DNA of 64,000 nt from Halomonas getboli (GCF_023094245.1 NZ_JALMEW010000003.1:363847-427846), one strand, 5' to 3'. Shown: positions 25,978 through 35,528, counted from the stretch's first letter. Program-made: numbers and translations. Notes: a model not told the origin generated them from the sequence alone.

Positions 25978-27678
25978 CTAGCCGAGGGCCAGCAGCGGGT
26001 CGGCGATGTTCCACGCCTGGATGGCGATCAGGCCGATCAGTCCCGCGGCCAGCACGTAGTAGAGCGTCGGCAGGATGGTCTTGCGGATGGTGACGCCCTC
26101 GCGGCCGAGCAGGCCCACGGTGGCCGAGGCCGCAACCACGTTGTGGATGGCGATCATGTTGCCTGCGGCGGCGCCGACGGCCTGCAGGGCCACCATCATC
26201 ACGGTGGAGACGCCGAGCTGCTGGGCGACGTTGAACTGGAAGTCCGACAGCATCAGGTTGGACACGGTGTTGGAGCCGGCGATGAAGGCCCCCAGGGCGC
26301 CCACGGCGGGGGCGAACAGCGGGTAGATGCCGCCCACGCCGTCGGCCACCAGGCTGGCCATGGCCACCGGCATCGAGACCAGGTCGGCGGTGTTGACGCC
26401 GGAGTTGATCAGGATGCGCACCATGGGGATGGTGAACACCAGCACGAAGCCGGCGCCGGCCAGGGTGCGGGTGGACTCGCCGAAGGCGGCGCGCAGCTCG
26501 CCGAGGCGCATGCGATGCAGCAGCGCGGTGAGCAGGACGACCGCCACCAGGATGCCACCGGGCAGGTAGAGCGGCTGGATGCTGCCGGACACGCCGGCCT
26601 CGCCGAGGATGTTGCTCCAGCTCAGGCTGACCGAGGTCAGCGCCTCCTTCAGCGGCTCGATGGTGCGCGAGGCCACCAGCAGGATCGCCAGCAGCACGTA
26701 GGGCAGCCAGCCCATGGCGGTGGAGATGGGCGTCTTGCCGACCACCTCGTCGGTCTTGATCACCAGCTTGCCGATCCACTGGTCCGGCCAGGAGGACGAT
26801 TCCGGGAAGTCCCAGGTATCGCGGGGCATCAGGAAGCCGCGGCGGGCGGCCGGCACGACGATGGCCAGGCCGACCATGGCGCCGATCATCGACGGAAACT
26901 CCGGCCCCAGCAGCACGCCGGCCAGCGCGTAGGGCACCACGAAGCAGATGCCGGCGAACAGCGCGAAGGGCGCGATGGCCAGGCCTTCCTTCCAGGAACG
27001 GTTGGCGCCGAAGAAGCGCACCATCACGGTGACCATCAGCAGCGGCATGAACATGCCGACCATGGCGTGGATGATCGCGACCTCGCCGGACACCAGGTGG
27101 AAGTAGTCGAGCCAGCTGCCGCCGCCGGCCTCCAGGGCCGAGGTGATGCCGCTCTTGTCGAGGCCGCCCGAGACGCCGACCACGATCGGCGTGCCCACGG
27201 CGCCGAAGGACACCGGGGTGGACTGGATCATCATGCCGACGACCACGGCGGCCAGCGCCGGGAAGCCGAGCGCCACCATCAGCGGGGCGGCCACCGCGGC
27301 CGGCGTGCCGAAGCCCGAGGCGCCCTCGATGAAGCAGCCGAACAGCCAGGCGACGATGATGGCCTGGACGCGGCGGTCGGGGCTGATGCCGGAGAAGCCG
27401 TTGCGAATGGCGGTGATGCCGCCGGAGTGCTTGAGCGTGTTGAGCAGCAGGATGGCACCGAAGATGATCCACAGGATCGCCACCGTCAGCATCAGGCCCT
27501 GCAGGGTCGAGGCCAGCACCCGGGTGGTGGTCATGTCCCAGGCGAACAGGGCGATGACGGCGGTCACGGCGAAGACGATCGGCATGGCGACGCGTGCCGC
27601 CATGCGCAGGCCGATCAGCAGGATCCCCGCCAGCAGGAGGGGGGTGAACGCCAGTAGCGCCAGTAGTGAGTCGTGCAT
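25978..27678 (-). CDS. LctP-family lactate/glycolate permease
   Basis: 566 residues, about 12-14 membrane spans, LctP family (E. coli LldP 551, GlcA 560). Conserved blocks include [20 protein letters not shown] near residue 110 and [18 protein letters not shown] near residue 460. It imports lactate or glycolate with protons. It lies directly upstream of glcDEFG on the same strand, so glycolate (GlcA role) is the likely substrate, although L- or D-lactate cannot be excluded. A second PdhR/GlcC-type palindrome lies about 100 nt before its start. Confidence 0.88.
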   Translation of the reverse strand: MHDSLLALLAFTPLLLAGILLIGLRMAARVAMPIVFAVTAVIALFAWDMTTTRVLASTLQGLMLTVAILWIIFGAILLLNTLKHSGGITAIRNGFSGISPDRRVQAIIVAWLFGCFIEGASGFGTPAAVAAPLMVALGFPALAAVVVGMMIQSTPVSFGAVGTPIVVGVSGGLDKSGITSALEAGGGSWLDYFHLVSGEVAIIHAMVGMFMPLLMVTVMVRFFGANRSWKEGLAIAPFALFAGICFVVPYALAGVLLGPEFPSMIGAMVGLAIVVPAARRGFLMPRDTWDFPESSSWPDQWIGKLVIKTDEVVGKTPISTAMGWLPYVLLAILLVASRTIEPLKEALTSVSLSWSNILGEAGVSGSIQPLYLPGGILVAVVLLTALLHRMRLGELRAAFGESTRTLAGAGFVLVFTIPMVRILINSGVNTADLVSMPVAMASLVADGVGGIYPLFAPAVGALGAFIAGSNTVSNLMLSDFQFNVAQQLGVSTVMMVALQAVGAAAGNMIAIHNVVAASATVGLLGREGVTIRKTILPTLYYVLAAGLIGLIAIQAWNIADPLLALG

Positions 27679-28013
27679 GGATGAGGTCCCTCATCGATGA
27701 TGATGTTGTTGTGGGCCGCGTGCGGGCGACGAGCCGCGAGAACCTTACGGCCGGCGACGGGGATTGACCATCCAGGGTAAATTGGTATGACCATGAGTGA
27801 TATGTCGAAAAGTTTGTCTTACATTTCATAAAGGCATTTATGATCAATGAGTTAAGAAGAAAAGCGCGATGAGGCGGTGCCGCTCGGCCGGTGTGGCGAT
27901 TCGACCAATAGACAAGGGCAAGGAGGGTGGTGGCGACGTGGCGAGGCGGGCGCAAGCCTGTCACCATCGACAGTCCTTATCGATAGTCCTTTCCACGGCG
28001 ACGAGGAGTCGGC
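27679..28013. promoter_or_regulatory. Divergent promoter region, permease and glutathione transferase
   Basis: 335 nt without a gene. It holds the operator at 27781-27795 and an AT-rich stretch with a short dyad CATAAA-N4-TTTATG (27827-27842). The part toward the glutathione transferase gene shows nothing distinctive. Confidence 0.45.
27781..27795. promoter_or_regulatory. PdhR/LldR/GlcC-type operator upstream of permease gene
   Basis: ATTGGT-ATG-ACCATG, a near-perfect copy of the site at 25798; the last two bases of the right arm differ. It lies 103-117 nt upstream of the permease start. Confidence 0.55.
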
Positions 28014-28721
28014 ATGACACGCGTGCTTTATGATCTCTGCGGCCTCGATGAGCGGCTGCGCTTCTCCCCCTACTGCTGGCGGGTGCGCTACGCCCTGGCC
28101 CACAAGGGCCTGGACGTCGAGGTGCGCCCCTGGTGTTTCACCGACAAGCAAGCGCTGGCCTTCGCCGACACCGGTAAGGTGCCGGTGCTGGTCGACGGCG
28201 ACGAGACGGTGACCGACAGCTACGACATCCTGCGCTATCTGGATCGCGCCTACCCCGAGGCGCCGCTGCTCGGCGAGGGCCCGGCCGAGGCCCGAGCCCG
28301 CTTCTTCAAGCACTACGCCGAGCGGGCCCTGGCGCCGGCCATCCTGCGCACCATCATCATGGACCTGTTCAACGTCATTCATCCCGACGATCGCGACTAC
28401 TTCCGCGAGAGCCGAGAGGCACGCCTGGGCTGCAGCCTCGAGGAATTCCACTCGCCGGCCAAGGGACTGTCACAGCTCGATGCCGCCCTGGCGCCGATGC
28501 GCGGTCGCCTGGAAGAGGCCGACTTCCTCGACGGCGACGCGCCGGCGGGCGCCGACTATCTGGTGTTCGGGTTCTTCATGTGGGCGTACTGCGTCTCCAG
28601 CGCCGACCTGATCTCCAACGCCGATCCGGTCTACGCCTGGCGCGAACGCATGCTCGACCTGCACGGCGGGCTGGGCCGCGAGGCGACGCGGGTGACCGAT
28701 ATCGAGGGCGCCTATCGCTGA
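28014..28721 (+). CDS. Glutathione S-transferase family protein
   Basis: 235 residues. Thioredoxin-like N-terminal domain (residues about 3-80) with SPYCWRVRYALAHKGLDVE in place of the catalytic loop, TGKVPVLVDGD (cis-proline) and the TDSYDILRYLD glutathione-binding segment, then an all-helical C-terminal domain. The look is of the plant-tau/beta-etherase-like branch. It probably conjugates glutathione to an electrophile or isomerises a substrate; reactive aldehydes such as glyoxal would fit the neighbourhood, but that is a guess. Alone on its strand, ended by a hairpin at 28761. Confidence 0.85.
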   Translation: MTRVLYDLCGLDERLRFSPYCWRVRYALAHKGLDVEVRPWCFTDKQALAFADTGKVPVLVDGDETVTDSYDILRYLDRAYPEAPLLGEGPAEARARFFKHYAERALAPAILRTIIMDLFNVIHPDDRDYFRESREARLGCSLEEFHSPAKGLSQLDAALAPMRGRLEEADFLDGDAPAGADYLVFGFFMWAYCVSSADLISNADPVYAWRERMLDLHGGLGREATRVTDIEGAYR

Positions 28722-28760
28722 GGCCTTGGCCGGATGGCGGGCCGATATCCCGAAGAGAAC

Positions 28761-28789
28761 GGCACCATCGCGGGGGCCACGATGGTGCC
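28761..28789. terminator. Hairpin between convergent genes
   Basis: GGCACCATCG-N9-CGATGGTGCC, a perfect 10-bp stem between the glutathione transferase gene and the FCD regulator gene. No T-run on either side. Confidence 0.6.
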
Positions 28790-28827
28790 GGACAGGAAGA
28801 CAGCGCGGTAACGATCCCGAACGGCGC

Positions 28828-29511
28828 TCAGCGCGCGGCCGGGTCGCGATCATCGGTATCGTCGACGATGCCCGTCAGCGACGCGACCTCGAGCTTGTTG
28901 CCGAGGTGGTCGCGCAGGATCTGGCCCAGTCGCTGGCCATCGCGCTGCTCGAGGGCGCCGATCATGTTTTCGTGGTCATCGACGGCCTTCCGCCAGAAGT
29001 CGTCGCTCATCTGATTGGAGTAGCGGACCCGTTTCACGCGATGGCTCAGGTTGTCGTACATCTCGATCAGGATCTCGTTGCCCGAGGCGGCCAGGATCTT
29101 CTCGTGAATCTGCTGGTTGACCCGGAAATATTCCGCCAGCTCGCCCTGGCGATAGTGCTTCAGCATCTGCTCATGCAGGTCGCGAATCCCGGCGATTTCC
29201 GCATCGCTGATCTGCCGGCAGGCCAGCTCTCCCGACAGGCCTTCCAGGGCGCCCATCAGGTCATAGGTGTCCTTGACCATCTTGACCGTCAGCTTCATCA
29301 CCCTGGCACCGCGATTGGGCAATAGCTCGACCATGCCTTCCGCCGCCAGCACCTTGAGCGCCTCGCGTAGGGGCGTGCGGGAGACGCCGAACTTCTCGCA
29401 CAGTTCGCGCTCGGAGATGCGCTCGCCCGGAATCAGCTCGCCATGCTCGATCAGGTCTCGAACCCGGTCGGCCACTTCGCGGTAAAGGTTACGATGCTGG
29501 ATCTTGCTCAT
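28828..29511 (-). CDS. GntR/FadR-family (FCD) transcription regulator
   Basis: 227 residues. Winged helix at about 5-72 (GERISERELCEKFGVSRTPLREAL is the recognition region) and a C-terminal FCD helical domain with metal/ligand His residues (HEKIL, HRVKR, HENMIG). FCD regulators usually repress carboxylate-catabolic operons until an organic acid binds. It is divergent to the GlcG-like gene that begins the TRAP cluster, so it is the likely regulator of that cluster; the TGAATTCA palindromes there are candidate targets. It might instead, or also, be the GlcC-type regulator of the glycolate genes about 1 kb away. Confidence 0.85.
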   Translation of the reverse strand: MSKIQHRNLYREVADRVRDLIEHGELIPGERISERELCEKFGVSRTPLREALKVLAAEGMVELLPNRGARVMKLTVKMVKDTYDLMGALEGLSGELACRQISDAEIAGIRDLHEQMLKHYRQGELAEYFRVNQQIHEKILAASGNEILIEMYDNLSHRVKRVRYSNQMSDDFWRKAVDDHENMIGALEQRDGQRLGQILRDHLGNKLEVASLTGIVDDTDDRDPAAR

Positions 29512-29623
29512 GGTCGAATTCCTTGATGCGCTGTCCTTGTCCTCGACGGTGCCCCTGAGGCCCTGCCGATGCGGCCATTCTGGCCATGATGACGTCAGCG
29601 GTGATGTCGTGTAAAAAGAATTA

Positions 29624-29631
29624 TGAATTCA
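29624..29631. promoter_or_regulatory. TGAATTCA palindrome in divergent promoter
   Basis: An 8-bp perfect palindrome between the FCD regulator and the GlcG-like gene, within an AT-rich island (29611-29640). The same octamer recurs at 30418-30425 and 35547-35554. Confidence 0.4.
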
Positions 29632-29732
29632 AGATTACACGAGGCAGGGCCAATCACGCGAGATGCGCGGTGCGATGCGACCGTCTCAGGCGGGTGAGAG
29701 ACGGGTTCACGAATGACGAGAGGAGAGGGCAT

Positions 29733-30194
29733 ATGGCGGGCAAGGTATATCGCAGCAGGGTGCTGCTGGCGCGACTCGAGGGGCGTTCGATCATCGATGG
29801 CGCCATCGCCCGAGCTCGGGACGCGGGCATGGAGCCATTGACGGTGGTGGTGCTGGATGGCGGCGGCAACCTGGTGGCGGCCGAGCGCGAGGACGGCTGT
29901 GCCCCGCTTCGCTATCCCGTCGCCGAGGGCAAGGCCTTCGCTGCGCTTGGCAACGGCGCCGCCAGCGGTGTGGTGGGGGCGCGCAACGTCGAACGCCCGG
30001 CCTTCCTGGCCAGCGTGGCGGCGGCCTCGGGCGGCCGCTCCGTGCCGGTGGCGGGAGGCGTGCTGATCCTCGATCCCGGGGAGCGCATCATCGGTGCCGT
30101 GGGCGTCAGCGGCGCCTCGTCCAACGAGGATGAGGCGGCAGCCATCGCGGGCGTCGAAGCCGCGGGCCTGGCCTGGGGGCTGGAACCCGCCTGA
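29733..30194 (+). CDS. GlcG/HbpS family protein of the TRAP cluster
   Basis: 153 residues, a second GlcG-type domain protein, distinct from glcG at 21306. Conserved segments: MEPLTVVVLDGGGNLVAAER, then AGGVLILDPGERIIGAVGVSG and SSNEDEAAAIAGVEAAG at the C-terminus. No signal peptide. The ATG follows AGGAGAGGG by 4 nt. It is the first gene of the rightward cluster and is followed by a terminator-like hairpin, so it may be transcribed partly apart from the transporter genes. Function unknown; relatives bind haem-like cofactors or act in small organic acid metabolism. Confidence 0.8.
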   Translation: MAGKVYRSRVLLARLEGRSIIDGAIARARDAGMEPLTVVVLDGGGNLVAAEREDGCAPLRYPVAEGKAFAALGNGAASGVVGARNVERPAFLASVAAASGGRSVPVAGGVLILDPGERIIGAVGVSGASSNEDEAAAIAGVEAAGLAWGLEPA

Positions 30195-30219
30195 CGCCCG
30201 ATGCTCGTTCATCCTTGCC

Positions 30220-30244
30220 GTGCCATGGCGTCAAGCCATGGCAC
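30220..30244 (+). terminator. Hairpin after the GlcG-like gene
   Basis: GTGCCATGGC-N5-GCCATGGCAC, a perfect 10-bp stem 26 nt after the stop, followed by a pyrimidine-rich tract. Confidence 0.65.
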
Positions 30245-30415
30245 TCTTCCCCCCTTCATCGCTCTTTCCCTTTTCTTTCTCCTCGCGCTATCCCTTGGCG
30301 GTTCCCGCCCTCCCTGACGTCTCTTGCCCGCTGCTTCCCCTAACATGCTGTTGCCAAAGCCCTATTGGGAGCGTGTCAAGGCTCTCTGACGAAAGTTTAA
30401 TTTCGCATTCTGAAT

Positions 30416-30427
30416 TTTGAATTCAAA
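30416..30427. promoter_or_regulatory. TTTGAATTCAAA palindrome, operator candidate
   Basis: A 12-bp perfect palindrome, 116-127 nt upstream of dctP, in the TTGNATNCAA style of FCD-type operators. Confidence 0.5.
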
Positions 30428-30542
30428 TTCAAGTCGCGTGGTCCTGGAAGTTCATGCCTCGACGGAAGCGTCGGAGAGAGGCGCGGTCGCTCGGCTTCGA
30501 CCACGACTTGACGACAACAACAAGCCAAGAATGGAGTGCGTG

Positions 30543-31514
30543 ATGAAATTCCTGAAGACAGCTCTCGCCGCCAGCGTGATGGTGTTCGGCGCTCAGGCGG
30601 CCAATGCCGACGAGATCGAAATCAAGTTCGGTCATGTGGGCGGACCGGGGTCGCTATTCGAGAAGACCGCCAACGAGTTTGCGCGCCTGGCCAACGAACG
30701 GCTGGAAGGCACGGCCGAGGTGGTGCCCTACGGATCCAGCCAGCTGGGCAACGATTCCCAGATGCTCAACAAGCTCAAGCTGGGCACGCTCGATCTGTCC
30801 TTGCCCTCGTCGATCATGAGCAGTGTGGCGCCGGAGTTCTCGCTGTTCGAGATGCCGTATCTCATCGAAGATCGCGATCACATGCGCCGCGTGCGCGACG
30901 ACTTTCTCCGCGATGAGCTCTATGAAGCGGCCGAAAGCCGGAACTACAAGATCATCGGCATCTGGGAAAACGGTTTCCGTCAGATCACCAACAACGTGCG
31001 GCCCATCGACGTGCCCGAGGACCTGGAGGGGATCAAGCTGAGAACGCCGAACGGCGTCTGGCGCGTCGAGATGTTCAAGAGCTACGGCGCCAACCCGGCG
31101 CCGATGGCGCTCTCCGAGGCCTTCGTGGCGCTGCAGACGGGAGCCATGGACGGTCAGGAAAACCCGCTGATCCAGATCTACTCCCAGCGTTTCCAGGAAG
31201 TGCAGGACTACCTGTCGCTGTCCAATCACGTCTATACCCCGGCCTATGTGCTGGCCGGCGCCAGCTGGAACCGCCTGCCGGAAGAGGTGCGCCAGGTCCT
31301 GATCGAGACCGCCGAGGAGGTCGAGGCGTATGCCCTGGAGCAGGGCGCTGCGCTGGATGACAGCCTGCTGGCCAAGTTCGAGGACGCCGGCATGCAGATC
31401 AACAAGGTGAATACCGAGGCATTCGTCGAGGAATCCGCCGCCATCTACGAGAAGTTCGGCAATGAAGTCGAGGGCGGCCAGGAGATGATCGAGCAGGTCG
31501 ACGCTCTGCGCTGA
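30543..31514 (+). CDS. dctP: TRAP transporter substrate-binding protein (DctP type)
   Basis: 323 residues with a Sec signal peptide (MKFLKTALAASVMVFGAQAA, cleavage probably after ANA at about 21). The mature protein is DctP-like: the conserved Arg region near ITNNVRPIDVPEDLEGIKLR, which normally pairs with the ligand carboxylate, and VALQTGAMDGQENPL, the family signature. It binds an organic acid in the periplasm and delivers it to the DctQM membrane unit encoded next. GGAG lies 7 nt before the ATG. The ligand is unknown. Confidence 0.9.
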   Translation: MKFLKTALAASVMVFGAQAANADEIEIKFGHVGGPGSLFEKTANEFARLANERLEGTAEVVPYGSSQLGNDSQMLNKLKLGTLDLSLPSSIMSSVAPEFSLFEMPYLIEDRDHMRRVRDDFLRDELYEAAESRNYKIIGIWENGFRQITNNVRPIDVPEDLEGIKLRTPNGVWRVEMFKSYGANPAPMALSEAFVALQTGAMDGQENPLIQIYSQRFQEVQDYLSLSNHVYTPAYVLAGASWNRLPEEVRQVLIETAEEVEAYALEQGAALDDSLLAKFEDAGMQINKVNTEAFVEESAAIYEKFGNEVEGGQEMIEQVDALR

Positions 31515-31614
31515 ACCTGATCCGCGCCGGCAATCCGCATGCCTCGCCGCTCCAGGGCGTCATGGCGAGGCGTGCTCGTTGCCTGTCTCCATCCTCTTCT
31601 CGGAGATGACGAAC

Positions 31615-32193
31615 GTGTCCTTCAAACAGTTCAAGACGGCCTATCAGAAGCTGCTGGAAATCATCGTGTTCCTGAACGTGGTGGCGCTGTCGGGGGTCAT
31701 CATCATCGGTTTCATGTCCCGCCTGCTGGGGTCTCCCTTCAGCTGGTACGACGAGGTCGCCTCCGTGGGGCTGGCCTGGCTGACCTACTACGGGGCGGCG
31801 CTCGCTGCGGCCAAGGGGGCACACATCACCTGCCCGAGCATCATCAACATGGCGCCGCCGAGCATTCGCCTGCCGGTCGCCCTGCTGGCCGAAGCCATCA
31901 CGGCCGCCTTCTTCGTACTGCTCGCCTATACCGGCTACCAGGTCGTGCTGATCCTCGACGGCTCGACGCTGATCAGCCTGACGGATGTGTCGCTGCAGTT
32001 TACCCAGTCGGTCATCCCCATCGGCTCGGCGCTGTTCATCATCGCCCAGTTGCTTCGCCTGCCCGAGGTGATCGAAAGCGCGCGTGGCGCGGGCTTCGTC
32101 GATCACGAGCTGGAGGAGGCCGGGATTCATGCCGATACGCCTTCGGCGGAAGACGGCATCGCGACCGACGGCCGGAGCACGGGTCGCACCTGA
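31615..32193 (+). CDS. dctQ: TRAP transporter small permease (DctQ type)
   Basis: About 192 residues with four membrane spans (near 15-35, 47-65, 85-107, 128-148), DctQ family. Start is uncertain: the GTG at 31615 has GGAG 9 nt upstream and is preferred; the ATG at 31606 touches that ribosome site, and an ATG at 31579 has none. The C-terminal 40 residues are an acidic cytoplasmic tail. It links DctP and DctM in sodium-driven uptake. 100 nt after dctP and 30 nt before dctM. Confidence 0.85.
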   Translation: MSFKQFKTAYQKLLEIIVFLNVVALSGVIIIGFMSRLLGSPFSWYDEVASVGLAWLTYYGAALAAAKGAHITCPSIINMAPPSIRLPVALLAEAITAAFFVLLAYTGYQVVLILDGSTLISLTDVSLQFTQSVIPIGSALFIIAQLLRLPEVIESARGAGFVDHELEEAGIHADTPSAEDGIATDGRSTGRT

Positions 32194-32223
32194 CGGCATC
32201 AGCGAACCACTGGAGATGAGAAT

Positions 32224-33510
32224 ATGATCATATTAGGTATGTTCGTGGGGCTGATACTGTTGATCCTGATCAACGTGCCGGTCGCCGTGGCTCTGGGCAT
32301 CGTTGGCTCCCTGGCGACCGTGGCGAGTTTCGGGGTCTTCGCCCTGCCCAACATCGGCATGGTGATGTTCGACGGGGCGACCAAGTTCCCCCTCATTGCC
32401 ATTCCGCTGTTCATCCTGGCCGGCGCCATCATGAACGCCTCGAGCATCTCGCGCCGCCTGATCGACCTGGCCATGGCGATGGTCGGCTTCATCAAGGGCG
32501 GCCTGTCGATGGTGACTATCGGGGCCTCCATCTTCTTCGCCGAGATTTCCGGCTCGGCGGTGGCGGGGGTCTCGGCCATCGGTAGCCTGCTGATCCCGGC
32601 GATGCGCGACAAGGGCTATTCCAAGGAGTTTTCCGCGGCCATTTCGTCGTCGGCCGCCAGCCTGGCGATCATCCTGCCGCCGTCGATCCCGATGATTCTC
32701 TATGCGGTCATGTCGGGCGAGTCGGTGGTCAAGATGTTCATCGCCGGCATCTTCCCGGGGCTGCTCGGGGCCATGGGCCTGGCCGCGATGTGCTACTACC
32801 TGGCACGCAAGCATGGCTTTCCCTCCGAAGGAAAGTTCCAGACCAAACGTCTCTGGGAGGCCTTCAAGGGAGCCGCATGGGCCCTGGTCATTCCGGTCAT
32901 CATCCTCGGCGGGATCTTCGGCGGCATCGTCACCGCGACCGAGGGCGCCGCCCTTGCCGTGATCGTGGCGATCTTCATCAGCGCGGTGATCTATCGCGAG
33001 TTCGACCTGAAGATCTTCTACAAGTCCTGCGTCGATGCCGGCGTGCAGACCGCCGTGGTGATGCTGCTGGTGGCCAGCTCCGCGGTGGTGGGACTGTATC
33101 TCACCGAGACCCAGATCCCGCAGCAGATGGCCAACTCGATCGGTGAGTTGACCAGCAACAAGTACATCATCCTGGCGCTGCTCAACGTCATCTTCCTGAT
33201 CCTGGGCATCTTCCTGCACTCGGCGGCCGCCATCATCCTGGTGGTGCCGATCGTGCTGCCGCTGGTCACGGCGGTGGGCATCGATCCGCTGCACTTCGGT
33301 CTGATCGTGACCCTGAACCTGGCCATCGGCCAGCAGACGCCGCCGGTCGCGAGCGTGCTGATCGCCTCGTGCTCCATCGCGCGCTCGGACATCTGGGCCA
33401 CCACGCGCACCAACCTGTGGTTCATCGGCGTGCTGTTCGCGATCCTGATGCTCAACACCTATGTGCCGGCCTTCGCCCTGGCGCTCGTCAACCTCGTCTA
33501 CGGCGGCTGA
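32224..33510 (+). CDS. dctM: TRAP transporter large permease (DctM type)
   Basis: 428 residues, about twelve membrane spans, DctM family of the ion-transporter superfamily. Characteristic segments: ISGSAVAGVSAIGSLLIPAM (about 115-134), SAAISSSAASLAIILPPSIP, and TLNLAIGQQTPPVASVL near the C-terminus. Sodium-coupled membrane engine of the transporter. ATG with GGAG 8 nt upstream. Followed at 16 nt by the enoyl-CoA hydratase gene, so uptake and catabolism share a transcript. Confidence 0.9.
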   Translation: MIILGMFVGLILLILINVPVAVALGIVGSLATVASFGVFALPNIGMVMFDGATKFPLIAIPLFILAGAIMNASSISRRLIDLAMAMVGFIKGGLSMVTIGASIFFAEISGSAVAGVSAIGSLLIPAMRDKGYSKEFSAAISSSAASLAIILPPSIPMILYAVMSGESVVKMFIAGIFPGLLGAMGLAAMCYYLARKHGFPSEGKFQTKRLWEAFKGAAWALVIPVIILGGIFGGIVTATEGAALAVIVAIFISAVIYREFDLKIFYKSCVDAGVQTAVVMLLVASSAVVGLYLTETQIPQQMANSIGELTSNKYIILALLNVIFLILGIFLHSAAAIILVVPIVLPLVTAVGIDPLHFGLIVTLNLAIGQQTPPVASVLIASCSIARSDIWATTRTNLWFIGVLFAILMLNTYVPAFALALVNLVYGG

Positions 33511-33526
33511 TCCGCAGGAGTTCACC

Positions 33527-34312
33527 ATGAATCATGAAAGTGTGCTGTTCGACGTACGGGATGGGGTGGCCTGGATCGGCTTCAATCGCCCGGAAAGCCG
33601 CAACGCCATGACCTGGGAAATGTATGACGCCCTGGAGCACCACTGCGAGCGTCTCGCCACGGACTCGGAGGTCCACGCCGTCGTCCTGCATGGGGTGGGA
33701 GGCGAGGCCTTCGTGGCCGGGACCGACATCACCCAGTTCGCCGGCTTCTCCGAGCCCGACGACGCGCTCGACTACGAGCGCCGCATCGAGCGGATCGTCG
33801 GCAAGCTCGAGACCCTCGGCAAGCCGACCATCGCCATGATCGAAGGGGCCTGCGTCGGCGGCGGCGCCGCGCTGGCCATGGTCTGCGATTTTCGCTACTG
33901 CACGCCGACGCTGAAGTTCGGTGTCCCCATCGCCAGGACCCTGGGCAACACCCTGTCGACGACCAACGTCTCGCGGCTGGTCGACATGCTGGGGGTCGCC
34001 CGCACCAAGGAGGTGCTGATGCTGGGGCGGCTGCTGGAGGCCGAGGAGATGCGCCAGGCCGGGCTGGTCAACGGCATCTGCGCGCCGGAACGCCTGGCAG
34101 AGGAGGTCGCCGAGGTGGCGGCCGAGCTCGGCCGGCGGGCGCCCCTCACGCTGCAGGCCAGCAAGGCGCTGATCGGGCGCGTCCAGGCCCAGCGGCGCCT
34201 GGCGCTGGAGGCCGGCGATGACTGGGTCACGACCTGCTATATGAGCGACGACTTCAAGGCGGCCGTCGACCGCTTCGTCAACAAGACGTCCTTCGAATGG
34301 ACCGGGCGCTAG
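33527..34312 (+). CDS. Enoyl-CoA hydratase/isomerase family protein
   Basis: 261 residues, crotonase fold. Oxyanion-hole segments are AFVAGTDITQF (about 60-70) and GACVGGGAALAMVCDF (about 106-121); the C-terminus DDFKAAVDRFVNKTSFEWTGR-like ending is typical of the family. It may hydrate, isomerise or hydrolyse a CoA thioester made by the next gene's CoA-transferase. The clear Glu pair of classic enoyl-CoA hydratase could not be assigned with confidence, so a different crotonase reaction is possible. CAGGAG lies 8 nt before the ATG. Confidence 0.85.
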   Translation: MNHESVLFDVRDGVAWIGFNRPESRNAMTWEMYDALEHHCERLATDSEVHAVVLHGVGGEAFVAGTDITQFAGFSEPDDALDYERRIERIVGKLETLGKPTIAMIEGACVGGGAALAMVCDFRYCTPTLKFGVPIARTLGNTLSTTNVSRLVDMLGVARTKEVLMLGRLLEAEEMRQAGLVNGICAPERLAEEVAEVAAELGRRAPLTLQASKALIGRVQAQRRLALEAGDDWVTTCYMSDDFKAAVDRFVNKTSFEWTGR

Positions 34313-34340
34313 TCGGATATCAACCACGAGGGGAAGGCCG

Positions 34341-35528
34341 ATGCTTCCGCTGCAGAATATCAAGGTACTGGACGTCTCCCAGATCATGGCCGGGCCCTAC
34401 TGCACCATGGTGCTGGCCGACATGGGAGCCGAGGTGATCAAGGTCGAGAAGCTCAACGGGGGCGATGACAGCCGCCAGATGGGGCCCTACGTCAACGACG
34501 AGTCGACCTGCTTCTCGCAGATCAACCGCAACAAGAAGAGCATCTCGCTCAATCTCAAAGAGGCGCGGGGGCGCGAGATCTTCTATCGCCTGGCCCGCGA
34601 GGCCGACGTCATCGTCGAGAACTATCGGACCGGCGTCACCCAATCGCTTTCGATCGACTACGAGACCATCAAGGCGCTCAATCCGGGGATCGTCTACTGC
34701 TCGATCTCCGGCTACGGCCAGACCGGCCCCAGCCGCCACAAGGGAGGCTTCGACCTGGTGGCCCAGGGCATGACCGGGCTGATGTCGATGACCGGCGAGC
34801 CCGGCCGACGCCCGCTGAAGACCGGCATCGCCGTCTACGACATCGGGGCCGGCCTGACCGCCGTCTATTCGATCCTCGCCGCCTGCATCCACAAGATGAA
34901 CACCGGCGAGGGGCAGCACATCGATATCGCCATTACCGAGTGCGGCCTGCCCTGGTTCACCTGGGAGGCGGCGGCCTACTTCGCCGAGGGCAAGGTGCCC
35001 GAGGCCACCGGCTGGCGGCATCGCGTCTCGGCGCCCTATCAGGCGATCAAGGCCCGCGACGGCTACCTGATGCTCGGCTGCGCCAACCAGCGCACCTGGG
35101 AGCGCTTCGCGCGCGACGTGCTGGAGCGCGAGGATCTGATGGCCGACGAGCGCTTCCTGACCAACCATGCGCGTGGTCAGAACGTGGCCGAGCTGGAGGA
35201 GATTCTCGAGTCGATCATGGCCGATCGCGACATCGACGACTGGCTCGAACGCTGCGACCGGGCCGGGGTGCCGGCGGGGCCTATCAACGACTTCGGCCAG
35301 GCGATGCAGGACGAGCACTATCTGGCCAGAGGCATGGTGCAGGAGGTCGACCACCCCAGGATCGGCAAGATGAAGACCATCGGCTTCCCCAGCAAGTTCT
35401 CGCGCACGCCGTCGCAGATTCGTCACCCGGCACCGCTGTTCGCGCAGCACACCGACGAGGTGCTCGCCGGGCTGGGGCTCTCGCGCGAGGAACGCGATGC
35501 CCTGCGACGTGACGGCTGCATCGTGTAG
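34341..35528 (+). CDS. CaiB/BaiF family CoA-transferase
   Basis: 395 residues, class III CoA-transferase. N-terminal LDVSQIMAGPYCTMVLADMG and EVIKVEK, catalytic Asp at about residue 138 in GGFDLVAQGMTGLMSMTG, and the C-terminal AGVPAGPINDFGQAMQDEHY. It moves CoA from a donor such as succinyl-CoA to a carboxylic acid, probably the compound brought in by the TRAP system or a metabolite of it. 28 nt after the hydratase gene. Substrate unknown. Confidence 0.88.
   Translation: MLPLQNIKVLDVSQIMAGPYCTMVLADMGAEVIKVEKLNGGDDSRQMGPYVNDESTCFSQINRNKKSISLNLKEARGREIFYRLAREADVIVENYRTGVTQSLSIDYETIKALNPGIVYCSISGYGQTGPSRHKGGFDLVAQGMTGLMSMTGEPGRRPLKTGIAVYDIGAGLTAVYSILAACIHKMNTGEGQHIDIAITECGLPWFTWEAAAYFAEGKVPEATGWRHRVSAPYQAIKARDGYLMLGCANQRTWERFARDVLEREDLMADERFLTNHARGQNVAELEEILESIMADRDIDDWLERCDRAGVPAGPINDFGQAMQDEHYLARGMVQEVDHPRIGKMKTIGFPSKFSRTPSQIRHPAPLFAQHTDEVLAGLGLSREERDALRRDGCIV

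Larger units (their letters stand above)
30195..30542 (+). promoter_or_regulatory. Leader/promoter region of the TRAP operon
   Basis: 348 nt without a gene. A terminator-like hairpin lies at 30220-30244, then a pyrimidine-rich stretch (about 30245-30340), then an AT-rich operator region around 30390-30430. Confidence 0.5.
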
